Assembly: GCA_036741235.1 (NCBI GenBank)
Contig: DAINSQ010000028.1
Coordinates: 1 to 36,095, forward strand
DNA length: 36,095 nucleotides
From: JABWBR01 sp036741235
Lineage (GTDB): Bacteria > Bacteroidota > Bacteroidia > Chitinophagales > Saprospiraceae
Direction of reading: 5' to 3'
Positions within the stretch are counted from its first letter, which is position 1; each line of letters begins with the position of its first letter. The position numbers were made by a program, and so were the translations under genes. Below, piece after piece: positions 22,706-30,968 of the stretch. The notes under the pieces were generated by a model. The model was not told the origin of the DNA and made no database searches. It worked only from the letters and a program-made list of their open reading frames with translations.

Positions 22706-24205
22706 ATGGGCTTTCGCTCCTTTATTATCCGGCCAATAGCCCGGAAAATCGCCTCCAATATCAACCGCTGGTCGGCTAACGCCGTTGCCGCTCAGGAAAA
22801 TGTTTTTCGCCAATTACTGACCAAAGGCGCTGCTACTGCCTTCGGCCGCGATCACGGCTTTGATCGGATTAAATCATACGAAGACTTCGTCTCCCGCGTG
22901 CCTGTCCGCGATTACGAAGGCCTCAAACCCTATATCGACCGCATAAAAAACGGCGAAAAAGACGTGCTATGGCCTGGAAGACCTTCCTATTTTGCAAAAA
23001 CGTCGGGAACTACCTCGGGCGTTAAGTATATCCCGCTTACCAAAGACAGTATACCCAATCACTTCGGCACCGCCCGCAATGCGCTGTTTAATTATTACGC
23101 CCGCTCCGGCAAAGGCAGTTGGCTCGACGGGAAAATGATTTTTCTCTCCGGCAGCCCCCAACTCGACGATATCGGCGGTATTCCCACTGGCAGACTTTCA
23201 GGTATCGTGAATCACCTGGTTCCCGCCTGGCTTCGCACCAACCAGATGCCCAGCTATACTACTAATTGTATTGAGGAGTGGGAAGATAAACTCGATAAAA
23301 TCGTAGATGAAACGCTGCGCGAGGATATGCGCCTTATCAGCGGTATTCCGCCCTGGGTGCAAATGTATTACGAACGCCTGCTGGAACGCAGCGGCAAAAC
23401 TTATGTGAAGGATGTTTTTCCCAATTATAGCGTGTTTGTCTACGGCGGCGTGAATTTTGAACCTTACCGCGCCCAATTGGAATCTCTGGTGGGCAAGCGA
23501 ATCGATAGTATAGAAACCTACCCGGCATCAGAAGGATTTATCGCTTTCCAGGATGAACCCGACTCCAAAGGACTGCTGCTGAATGCCGCCTCTGGCATCT
23601 TTTTTGAATTTATCCCCGCCGATGAAGTGTTTAGCGAAAATCCCCGTCGCCTCTGGCTTAAAGACGTCGAAATCGGCGTGAATTATGCAATTATCATTAA
23701 TAACAATGCAGGCCTCTGGGGCTATGATATCGGCGATACCGTGGAGTTCGTCTCCCTGAACCCCCCAAGGCTCAAGGTGACGGGCAGGGTGAAACACTAT
23801 ATTTCAGCTTTTGGCGAACATGTCATCGGCAAGGAAGTGGAAGAAGCTATGCTGTATGCCGCTAATGAACTAGGCATCCGAATCGTAGAGTTTACCGTGG
23901 CCCCACAGGTCAATCCCCCCGAAGGCGGCAAACCCTACCACGAATGGTGGGTGGAGTTTGATAATATGCCCGCCGACTTGCCCGCCTTCGCCGCTAAGGT
24001 CGACGCCAATATGCAGCAGCAGAATATTTACTACAAAGACCTCATTGAGGGTAATATACTACAGCCCCTCGTCATTCGCCCCCTGAAACGCGACGCCTTC
24101 CGCGATTATATGAAAACCATGGGCAAACTGGGCGGCCAAAATAAGGTGCCCCGCCTGTCTAACGACCGTAATATTGCTGATACTTTAGGGGGGTATATCT
24201 TGTGA
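22706..24205 (+). CDS. GH3-family acyl-adenylating enzyme
   Basis: A 499-residue member of the GH3 superfamily, best known for plant auxin-amido synthetases and also common in Bacteroidota. Visible adenylation motifs are TSGTTSGVKYIPLT at about residues 99-112 (phosphate loop), YPASEGFIAFQ at about 272-282 and YDIGDTVEFV at about 343-352. The C-terminal lid starts near VTGRVKHYISAFGEHV. It should activate a carboxylic acid as acyl-AMP and transfer it to an amine or thiol. The bacterial substrate is not known to me. It is monocistronic here, divergent from the cyclase gene and followed by a structured non-coding stretch. Confidence 0.9.
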   Translation: MGFRSFIIRPIARKIASNINRWSANAVAAQENVFRQLLTKGAATAFGRDHGFDRIKSYEDFVSRVPVRDYEGLKPYIDRIKNGEKDVLWPGRPSYFAKTSGTTSGVKYIPLTKDSIPNHFGTARNALFNYYARSGKGSWLDGKMIFLSGSPQLDDIGGIPTGRLSGIVNHLVPAWLRTNQMPSYTTNCIEEWEDKLDKIVDETLREDMRLISGIPPWVQMYYERLLERSGKTYVKDVFPNYSVFVYGGVNFEPYRAQLESLVGKRIDSIETYPASEGFIAFQDEPDSKGLLLNAASGIFFEFIPADEVFSENPRRLWLKDVEIGVNYAIIINNNAGLWGYDIGDTVEFVSLNPPRLKVTGRVKHYISAFGEHVIGKEVEEAMLYAANELGIRIVEFTVAPQVNPPEGGKPYHEWWVEFDNMPADLPAFAAKVDANMQQQNIYYKDLIEGNILQPLVIRPLKRDAFRDYMKTMGKLGGQNKVPRLSNDRNIADTLGGYIL

Positions 24206-24578
24206 AGCGACAATTTATAGCTCGCACCGCCAGGTTTTGGAAATGACCGAAGCTCGGGTGCGTGCTATAATACCGCTAAACCGGAAATGTTATGCACAAC
24301 TTGTCCCGTACCGACAGGTCGGGATAACTTGACAGTGTGCGGTATAACTTGACGGTGTGCGGTATATCAAGATGACAAGTAGACATCTTGAAAAGGCGGC
24401 AGGGTAGTGGGGGTATCAGGACTACCGGGTTGCCGGGTGCTTGGTTGCCGGATGATCGGGCAATTGGGATTTTTAATAAAAAAAGAGCCGCCATAATTGT
24501 GGCGGCCCTGTGACAGTCATGAGAAAACCACTTATGGAGTAAATAGGCAAGAATCTTTAGATGCAACAGTTGCCATCA
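24206..24578. other. 373-bp hairpin-rich intergenic region
   Basis: No coding frame is supported. In order it holds: an inverted repeat with 12 of 13 matched bases (TATAGCTCGCACC 24216-24228 with 24257-24269); a bulged hairpin (TCCCGTACC 24304-24312 with GGTCGGGA 24317-24324); a 20-bp tandem direct repeat (24324-24343 and 24344-24363, one mismatch); a perfect 8-bp hairpin (TCAAGATG 24367-24374 with CATCTTGA 24384-24391); a GGTTGCCGG word repeated at 15-bp spacing (24428-24436, 24443-24451); and the terminator at 24473-24507. The density of structure is unusual for a convergent spacer. It may be a non-coding RNA, a 3' UTR or a repeat cluster. Confidence 0.65.
24473..24507 (-). terminator. Intrinsic terminator of the glucosaminidase gene
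   Basis: On the minus strand the stem GCCGCCA/TGGCGGC (plus-strand arms 24487-24493 and 24500-24506) has a 6-nt loop and is followed by TCTTTTTTTATT. This is a standard Rho-independent terminator about 72 bp downstream of the stop at 24579. Confidence 0.75.
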
Positions 24579-25400
24579 TTATTGTTCGTCCAATAGATAC
24601 AATTGATATTGTTCGATCAAATCAATGAGTTGACCGGAGTAGTTGTCGCTATCATTGTAACCGACTTTTTCAAGGCCCTTGGCCCATTTTTTGTAACTGC
24701 TGCCAAGGTTGAATAATCCATCATATTCAGCGCGCAAATACTGACTGTGCGCTCGCCAGCTTTCCCAGGCGCTGTTGAAACGTTGGTCAGCCAACTGCGC
24801 CGGAAAGTGGTTGTTGTCTGTTTTTGCCGCAGCGCACTGCCCGGCTCGGCTTTCCAGTATGCCCTGCGCCATTTTGATACTGGCAGGTATGCCGAATTTC
24901 TGCATTTCCACCTGCGCTACCCGCGAAAACCGGCGAATATAAGCCCGTGCTTGTTCCGCATCGACTAAGGGCGGCGCGGCGGCTTCTTTTTTATCGCCAA
25001 TTCGGAAAAATTCGCCCAAACTGAATTTATTCGCATCCAGTTTAACCGGACGCACCTCGCCTTCCGCCTGGCCGGCTTCCGTCGAAGCCCCCGGCGCGCG
25101 CATGTTGATCGAAAACTGAATGTCCTTTTTTAACACAATAAATAGCAGAAACGCTCCCAAGGCTACCTTATACCAGGATATACGAATGCCCTTGAACGCC
25201 CCGGCAGTATACCGGTGGAAGTAAAATTTCAAAACCACCCATATTTTGAGTATACCCAGCCAAATGTGCTTGAGTATCACGCTCAGGGTAATATCCTGGA
25301 GGGCGATGTAGTCGTAGTCGCGGCGTACGCCTTGCTGGCGGCTGGTAACAGGCCCCCGCTTCCCGGAAGCCGAATAATCGGTGTATTGCTCATTTTTCAT
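24579..25400 (-). CDS. Membrane-anchored glucosaminidase-domain peptidoglycan hydrolase
   Basis: A 273-residue protein. A basic N-terminal cytoplasmic region is followed by hydrophobic stretches at about residues 40-65 and 75-95 (WYKVALGAFLLFIVL), a linker, and a C-terminal glucosaminidase (FlgJ/LytD-like) domain. The domain includes GIPASIKMAQGILESRAGQ with the likely catalytic glutamate, and KTDNNHF in place of the more usual KxxNLFGIK. The final segment (YKKWAKGLEKVGYNDSDNYS) is typical of the fold. It should cleave N-acetylglucosaminyl bonds in peptidoglycan from the outer face of the inner membrane. The start at 25400 is supported by a good promoter upstream. Confidence 0.85.
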   Translation of the reverse strand: MKNEQYTDYSASGKRGPVTSRQQGVRRDYDYIALQDITLSVILKHIWLGILKIWVVLKFYFHRYTAGAFKGIRISWYKVALGAFLLFIVLKKDIQFSINMRAPGASTEAGQAEGEVRPVKLDANKFSLGEFFRIGDKKEAAAPPLVDAEQARAYIRRFSRVAQVEMQKFGIPASIKMAQGILESRAGQCAAAKTDNNHFPAQLADQRFNSAWESWRAHSQYLRAEYDGLFNLGSSYKKWAKGLEKVGYNDSDNYSGQLIDLIEQYQLYLLDEQ

Positions 25401-25466
25401 ACGCAGCAAAGCTTTTGTTGTTCTTATTATTACATGCACTTTTGTTTTAAGTAGCATTATCGACAA

Positions 25467-25497
25467 CAAAAATAAAACACTTTGTTTGTATTGTCAA
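25467..25497 (-). promoter_or_regulatory. Bacteroidota-type promoter for the glucosaminidase gene
   Basis: On the minus strand TTG (25497-25495) and TATTTTTG (25474-25467) are separated by exactly 20 bp, matching the -33 TTG / -7 TAnnTTTG pattern known for the primary sigma factor of Bacteroidota. The start site would be near 25460, giving a leader of about 60 nt before the ATG at 25400. This is the best promoter match in the window. Confidence 0.6.
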
Positions 25498-25611
25498 TAT
25501 TTTTTTAGCTTTTGTTTGATATTTTTTTTGAACGCGGCTCAACAAATGCACACTTCGCAAGAAAATTTGTTATATCATTGTTTACCGCATCACAAATACG
25601 CGTCGCCAATA

Positions 25612-27666
25612 ATGAACCGACTACAGTACGAAACAAGCCCATACCTGCGCCAGCATGCGCACAACCCCGTGGATTGGTATGCCTGGAAACCCGAAGCGTT
25701 TGAAAAAGCCAGAAAAGACGACAAACCTGTTTTGGTGAGTATCGGCTATTCTACCTGCCACTGGTGCCACGTGATGGAAAGGGAATCTTTTGAGGATCCC
25801 GAAGTGGCGGCGTTTATGAATGACCACTTTGTGAATATCAAAGTAGACCGGGAGGAGCGCCCCGATGTGGATCAAATCTATATGGAGGCCTGCCAGATAT
25901 TAAGCGGCGGCGGCGGCTGGCCCCTCAATTGCTTTTTAACTCCCGATGGTCGACCTTTCTACGCAGGAACGTATTTTCCGCCCAAACCTGCCTATAACAG
26001 GCCTTCCTGGTTGCAGGTGCTGGGCAATATTTCCCGATCTTTTTACCAACGCAGGGATGTAGTGGAAGATCAGGCGCAACGTTTAACCGAAATGATAGCG
26101 CGTACTGACCGCACTTTCCTGCCCAACCAACTGCCCGATCTTGACGATACCGCGCTGTTTACGCCGGCGATGATGGACGATATATTCAACAATCTGGCAA
26201 AAAGTTTTGATAAACTCGACGGAGGCTTCGGCAGCGCTCCCAAGTTCCCAGGCGCCATGGCGCTGCAATGGCTGTTGCACTATCACTATTTTACGGGCTC
26301 GCAAGCTGCTGCAGATCACGTATTTTTTTCACTCAATAAAATGATCAAGGGCGGCATTTACGACCAATTGGGCGGCGGCTTCGCCCGTTATGCCACAGAT
26401 AGAGCCTGGCTTGTCCCTCACTTTGAAAAAATGCTTTACGATAATGCCTTGCTGGTCGGCTTGCTGTCTGAAACTTTTAGCCTGTCAAAATCTCCCATCT
26501 ATAAAGATACGATCATCCATACCCTCGATTTCATAAAACGCGAGATGACCAGCCCCGAAGGCGCCTTCTACAGTGCCCTCGACGCCGATTCGGAAGGGGT
26601 GGAAGGCAAGTTTTATGTGTGGGACTATAAAGAAATTATAGCTGCCCTCGGCGATGACGCCCGCGAATTCTGCGATTTCTTCGGCGTAACGCCCGAAGGC
26701 AATTGGGAACACACCAATATATTGTGGCAACCCCATGATCTGGAATCTTTTGCCGCTCAACGCGGACTGGCGCCAGATTCTTTAGCTGAACGCCTAAATG
26801 CCGCTAAACGCAAGTTGACAGCCCTTCGCGACAATCGAACCCGACCAGGGCTGGACGACAAAATTCTGCTGAGCTGGAACGCACTCCAGGCAACCGCCTA
26901 TGCCCAGGCCTATCAGGCCCTCGGCATAGATGAATACCGCGAGGTTGCGCTCCGCAATCTTCACTTCCTGCAAACCATGATGACCAAACCTGGAGAATTG
27001 ACGCTCTACCATACGTATAAAGACGGCGTAGCCCAATACGAAGCTTTCCTCGAAGATTACGCCTTTTATATAGAGGCAATGATAGAGGCTTATCACATTT
27101 CTTTCGACACGTCCTGGCTGGATACGGCCAATAATTACGCCGCCTTCGTTATCGAAAATTTCCTCGATAACGACGCCCGGCTTTTTTATTTCACTGCCGA
27201 AAGTCAACAGGATATCATTATGCGCAAAAAGGAATTGTACGACTCCGCCACGCCGTCCGGCAATTCTACAATGGCGCTCAACCTGTTTAAACTGGGTATC
27301 CTTCTCGATAACGCCGATTATCGCGAACTCGCCGCCGCTATGTGCCGCCAAATGGCCGAAGCCGTGGTGAAGTATCCCTCTTCTTTCTCCAGATGGGCGA
27401 TCGCAATGTCTACCCTGGCTTTCGGGCTACGGGAAATTGCCGTCGCCGGCGCCTCCGCCTGTGAGGTCGCCCGCGAACTACTCGCGCACTTTATTCCCCA
27501 AAAAGTAGTGATGGCTACCAGCGAAAATAACGACCGATACCCACTGCTCGCCGGTAAAATTGCCGACACAGTTACAAATATTTTTGTTTGCAAAAACTAT
27601 ACTTGCGGTCTTCCCGTTTCTACTTCTACGCAGGCCTTGCAATTACTCAAACCGGAAAGGCTATGA
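25612..27666 (+). CDS. DUF255 thioredoxin-domain protein (YyaL/SPATA20 family)
   Basis: A 684-residue protein. The N-terminal thioredoxin-like domain begins MNRLQYETSPYLRQHAHNPV and carries the CHWCHVM active-site motif at about residues 48-54, followed by GGWPLNCFLTPDG-type sequence. The C-terminal part is an (alpha/alpha)6 barrel resembling N-acylglucosamine 2-epimerase or glycoside hydrolases (GGGFARYATDRAWLVPHFEK, LYDNALL). The cellular role of this family is not established. The start at 25612 is where family homology begins. In-frame codons upstream to 25381 are AT-rich and unlikely to be translated. The TGA stop overlaps the porP ATG (ATGA), so the two genes are translationally linked. 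Confidence 0.92.
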   Translation: MNRLQYETSPYLRQHAHNPVDWYAWKPEAFEKARKDDKPVLVSIGYSTCHWCHVMERESFEDPEVAAFMNDHFVNIKVDREERPDVDQIYMEACQILSGGGGWPLNCFLTPDGRPFYAGTYFPPKPAYNRPSWLQVLGNISRSFYQRRDVVEDQAQRLTEMIARTDRTFLPNQLPDLDDTALFTPAMMDDIFNNLAKSFDKLDGGFGSAPKFPGAMALQWLLHYHYFTGSQAAADHVFFSLNKMIKGGIYDQLGGGFARYATDRAWLVPHFEKMLYDNALLVGLLSETFSLSKSPIYKDTIIHTLDFIKREMTSPEGAFYSALDADSEGVEGKFYVWDYKEIIAALGDDAREFCDFFGVTPEGNWEHTNILWQPHDLESFAAQRGLAPDSLAERLNAAKRKLTALRDNRTRPGLDDKILLSWNALQATAYAQAYQALGIDEYREVALRNLHFLQTMMTKPGELTLYHTYKDGVAQYEAFLEDYAFYIEAMIEAYHISFDTSWLDTANNYAAFVIENFLDNDARLFYFTAESQQDIIMRKKELYDSATPSGNSTMALNLFKLGILLDNADYRELAAAMCRQMAEAVVKYPSSFSRWAIAMSTLAFGLREIAVAGASACEVARELLAHFIPQKVVMATSENNDRYPLLAGKIADTVTNIFVCKNYTCGLPVSTSTQALQLLKPERL

Positions 27667-28628
27667 AGTTAATCCTACAACTGTCTGTTTTCCTGCTGAT
27701 CGCCACTACTGGGGAGGCCCAGCAAGCCGCCCAGTACAGCCTCTATAACTTTAACCAGCTCAATTTTAATCCCGCGTTTGCCGGACTAGAACAGTCACTG
27801 AGCTTCAGCGCCGGTTTTCGCAGGCAATGGACCGGCCTGGAGGGCAGCCCCTCTACCCAATACCTTACCGCGCACTTGCCTTTATATATAGCAGGCGGCG
27901 GATTGGGCCTGGTTGTCGAAAATGACGAAATCGGCGCTGAACGCTTCACTTCGGCGTCGCTGGCTTTTAATTATCAACTGGAATTGAGCCGCGGCGTTTT
28001 ATCGCTGGGCCTCGGCGGCGGTATTGTACAACGCGCGCTCGACGGCGCAAAACTCCGTACGCCAGGCGGTATTTACACCGAACCCGGCGTAATAAACCAT
28101 GCCGACGACCTCTTGCCGCTGGGAACGGAAAGCGGATCAACGACCACCTTCCATGCCGGCGTTTATTACCAATCTGAAAAACTGGACGCCGGGCTGGCCG
28201 TAAGACATCTTACCCAACCCTCAACATCAGCAGGCGAATTACAACTTACTTTGAGCCGCGCCTATTTCCTCCACCTGGGCATGCATTTTGACCTCAGCAG
28301 TAGCCTGTCTTTTCACCCCTCAATAATGGTACAGTCTGATGTAGTCCAAACACAGGGCATGGCCTCAATATTATTTCGTTATAATGACAATATCTCCGCC
28401 GGCCTGGCGTTCAGAGGTTATAGCAGCAATTCACTGGATGCCGCCGTTGTCATGGCAGGGGTCAAACTTAGCGAAAAATTGACGCTGGGTTACGCCTTTG
28501 ACCTAACCTTGTCCGGCCTGGGCTCCGTGAATGACGGCTCGCACGAAATTGCCCTCAATTATAACCTTGGGAAAATACTCGGCGCAGGTCGACCCCCTCG
28601 AATCATCTACAACCCCAGATCAAATTAG
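27663..28628 (+). CDS. porP: PorP/SprF family type IX secretion outer-membrane protein
   Basis: A 321-residue protein. A signal peptide (MKLILQLSVFLLIATTGEAQ) precedes the family hallmark QYSLYNFNQLNFNPAFAG at about residues 24-41 and then an alternating beta-strand pattern ending in NYNLGK, as in 14-stranded beta-barrels. PorP/SprF proteins sit in the outer membrane, bind C-terminal-domain adhesins such as SprB and connect them to the T9SS motor and ring. The gene is immediately upstream of gldK, matching the porPKLMN order known from Porphyromonas. The ATG overlaps the DUF255 stop codon. Confidence 0.9.
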   Translation: MKLILQLSVFLLIATTGEAQQAAQYSLYNFNQLNFNPAFAGLEQSLSFSAGFRRQWTGLEGSPSTQYLTAHLPLYIAGGGLGLVVENDEIGAERFTSASLAFNYQLELSRGVLSLGLGGGIVQRALDGAKLRTPGGIYTEPGVINHADDLLPLGTESGSTTTFHAGVYYQSEKLDAGLAVRHLTQPSTSAGELQLTLSRAYFLHLGMHFDLSSSLSFHPSIMVQSDVVQTQGMASILFRYNDNISAGLAFRGYSSNSLDAAVVMAGVKLSEKLTLGYAFDLTLSGLGSVNDGSHEIALNYNLGKILGAGRPPRIIYNPRSN

Positions 28629-28706
28629 GCCCGGAAAGGCCAATTTTATTTGTTGTTTTTACCGGCCAACCCCCTTTTCAGGGGCTCATATGTTAAACTT
28701 TGGCAT

Positions 28707-28714
28707 TACTTTTG
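28707..28714 (+). promoter_or_regulatory. Candidate -7 element TACTTTTG ahead of gldK
   Basis: This is an exact TAnnTTTG match 113 bp upstream of the gldK ATG. It would give a leader of about 105 nt and allow gldK to be expressed independently of porP. No good -33 TTG is seen. Confidence 0.3.
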
Positions 28715-28827
28715 CAAATCGCAAAGATAATTTTTGGTAAATTTTTTAAACGGTCTATATTTACGGTCGCTTTAGAGGACCATATTTTTTTTCTTTTTTT
28801 ATCTGAAGGAAAACTCGGGTGTTACTT

Positions 28828-30072
28828 ATGAAAAATGTACTCAAATTTGCACTAGTACTGCTGGTGCTGGTGGTTGCTTCTTGTGGCAGACGCGAGAACG
28901 GTGAATTGGTTGGCGTACTCGATCGTCCGGCATGGAAAGGTATCAACCCATACGGTATGGTGTATATCCCTTCCGGCACGCTGCACATCGGTCCCAGCGA
29001 TCAAGACATCACCAACACTTTCGTTCAGCGCACCAAATCCATCTCTATCCAGGGTTTCTACATGGATGATACCGAGATTACGAACAACGAATACCGTCAG
29101 TTCGTATACTGGGTACGCGACTCCATTGCGCACTCCTACCTGGATCACTACATCGAAGACGAAGAAACCGGCGATCAACGCATCGACTGGGAATACGAAA
29201 TCGACTGGGCCGATGAAGCCCTCGCCGACCTCTATTACCAGGGCGACGACCGCTTCGCAGGTAAAAAAGAACTCGACGTAAGCAAACTCGTATACGAATA
29301 CGAGTGGTACGATTGGCAAAAAGCAGCTCACGACCGCGGCAAGTCGCCGAGAAATTCCTTTATCAAGCGCAAGAAAGTTAATATTTATCCCGATACGCTG
29401 GTATGGGTTCGTGATTTCTCTTATTCCTACAACGAACCTATGACTCGTAACTACTTCTGGCACCCCGCCTTCGACGACTACCCCGTAGTCGGTATCGACT
29501 GGCACACCGCCAACGCTTTCTGCTATTGGAGAACCAAACTCTGGAATACTTACCAGCAAACCCGCGGCGACGGTATTAACTCGGAAGACTTCCGCCTGCC
29601 TACCGAACACGAGTGGGAATATGCAGCCCGCGGCGGTCACGATAGCGCTCCGTTCCCCTGGGGCGGTTATTATACCCGCAACGCTAAAGGCTGCCTACTG
29701 GCTAACTTCAAACCCGGTCGCGGTAACTATCCCGAAGACGGCGGGCAGTACACCGTTCGCGCCGATGCCTACTTCCCCAACGATTTCGGCCTCTACAACA
29801 TGGCAGGCAACGTGTCGGAGTGGACCAGCTCGTCTTTCTACGAAAACGCCTACTCGTTTGTCCACGACCTGAACCCCGATATCCGCTATGACGCCAAAGA
29901 CGACGACCCGGATTCGTGGAAACGTAAAGTGATCCGCGGGGGCTCCTGGAAAGACGTTATGTATTTTATGCAAACAGGTACGCGCAACTGGGAATTCCAG
30001 GATACTACCAAATCCTATATCGGATTCCGCAGCGTACTCACCTTCCTGGGCCGCTCTGCTAACGATTTCTAA
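28828..30072 (+). CDS. gldK: Gliding motility/T9SS lipoprotein GldK
   Basis: A 414-residue lipoprotein. The signal ends VVASC with the lipidated cysteine at residue 19. A formylglycine-generating-enzyme-like (FGE-sulfatase) domain spans nearly the rest: GMVYIPSGTLHIGPSDQD, DDTEITNNEYRQFVYWVRDS, FRLPTEHEWEYAARGG, NMAGNVSEWTSSSF and VIRGGSWKD. In this family the FGE fold is structural, not catalytic. GldK forms a large periplasmic ring with GldN under the outer membrane. The ATG at 28828 gives the shortest complete lipoprotein signal, and an in-frame start at 28819 adds only three residues. Confidence 0.96.
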   Translation: MKNVLKFALVLLVLVVASCGRRENGELVGVLDRPAWKGINPYGMVYIPSGTLHIGPSDQDITNTFVQRTKSISIQGFYMDDTEITNNEYRQFVYWVRDSIAHSYLDHYIEDEETGDQRIDWEYEIDWADEALADLYYQGDDRFAGKKELDVSKLVYEYEWYDWQKAAHDRGKSPRNSFIKRKKVNIYPDTLVWVRDFSYSYNEPMTRNYFWHPAFDDYPVVGIDWHTANAFCYWRTKLWNTYQQTRGDGINSEDFRLPTEHEWEYAARGGHDSAPFPWGGYYTRNAKGCLLANFKPGRGNYPEDGGQYTVRADAYFPNDFGLYNMAGNVSEWTSSSFYENAYSFVHDLNPDIRYDAKDDDPDSWKRKVIRGGSWKDVMYFMQTGTRNWEFQDTTKSYIGFRSVLTFLGRSANDF

Positions 30073-30092
30073 TCACGATGTGATATAAACAT

Positions 30093-30151
30093 GAGGGTGT
30101 CTCTCAAGTCGCAATTTTTCACCAGAAAAAACCGGCTTGTAAGACACCCTC
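30093..30151. repeat. Long palindrome in the gldK-gldL gap
   Basis: GAGGGTGTCT (30093-30102) is the exact reverse complement of AGACACCCTC (30142-30151). After two mismatches the pairing resumes with CAAG (30105-30108) and CTTG (30136-30139). No T-tract follows directly, although T-rich runs lie at about 30201-30220. The arm word resembles terminal inverted repeats of some insertion sequences, so a miniature element or an mRNA processing hairpin are both possible. The rest of the 224-bp gap (30073-30296) has no coding signal. Confidence 0.7.
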
Positions 30152-30296
30152 TGCCGTATATGCCCCCCCCTCAATTGGCCAATCGCAGCAGCTTTCACCT
30201 TTTTTTAATTTTTTTTTAACAAGGTGTTACTTTTTCCAAATGCTGCATTATAGAGTAGTATTTTCACTTGATTCACCATTCAAATAACGTCGAACA

Positions 30297-30908
30297 ATGA
30301 GTTTCGTTAAGACCAAGGGATTCAAATACTTCAAGAACCTGCTTATTGGCGTTGGCGCTGCAATCGTGTTGATGGGCGCCCTGTTTAAGTTGGAAAGCTG
30401 GGAAGGCGCTAGTCAGATGCTGATTATCGGCCTTACGATGGAAGCCATTATCTTCCTCTTCCTGGGTGTTATCGGTCCCGAACCCGACTATTACTGGCAC
30501 AAACTCTATCCCGGCCTGGATGACTACAACGCAAACATCTCTCCCCTGGCCGCCGGCCCGGTAGACGTAGTTTCTAAAACGCCCGCCCTCAACGGCGAAG
30601 TGGTAGAACGCCAACTCGGCGGTATGCTGGCTGAATTGCAAAACATGTCGAAAAGCTTGTCTTCGCTCAAAGCCCTCCAGGAAGTAGACTTCTCCGGCAC
30701 AAGCGACCAGATCAAGGCAATGAGCAACTTCTACACCAAGTTGAATGAAGCCATGGCCGACCTGAGCGATTCACTGGAAGACACCAAAGTTTACAAAGAA
30801 AATCTCGCCGTCCTGAACAAAAATATCGGCTCGCTGAATAACGTCTACAGCTCGCTGAACAACGTTTACGGCAATGTGATTTCGGCGATGGCCAATGTCA
30901 ACCGTTAA
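30297..30908 (+). CDS. gldL: T9SS/gliding motor protein GldL
   Basis: A 203-residue inner-membrane protein with two N-terminal transmembrane helices at about residues 13-31 and 40-59. Glu49 in the second helix (LTMEAIIFLF) matches the glutamate required for proton-driven rotation in Flavobacterium GldL. The cytoplasmic C-terminal part is largely helical (LKALQEVDFSGTSDQIKAMS, NIGSLNNVYSSLNNVYGNVI). GldL forms a pentamer around a GldM dimer. The gene is 224 bp after gldK and 60 bp before gldM. Confidence 0.96.
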   Translation: MSFVKTKGFKYFKNLLIGVGAAIVLMGALFKLESWEGASQMLIIGLTMEAIIFLFLGVIGPEPDYYWHKLYPGLDDYNANISPLAAGPVDVVSKTPALNGEVVERQLGGMLAELQNMSKSLSSLKALQEVDFSGTSDQIKAMSNFYTKLNEAMADLSDSLEDTKVYKENLAVLNKNIGSLNNVYSSLNNVYGNVISAMANVNR

Positions 30909-30968
30909 TTTTTCGCAGTCCTGACATTTTGAAGACAAACCATTGCTAACTGCTAAATCCGAAAACGT

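Noticed and set aside
28852..29640. A 262-codon open frame on the minus strand opposite gldK
   Set aside because: It is a codon-bias shadow of gldK with no recognisable domain. The plus-strand gene is unambiguous.
30093..30151. The gldK-gldL palindrome as a standard intrinsic terminator
   Set aside because: No T-tract follows either arm directly, so termination by this hairpin alone is not supported.
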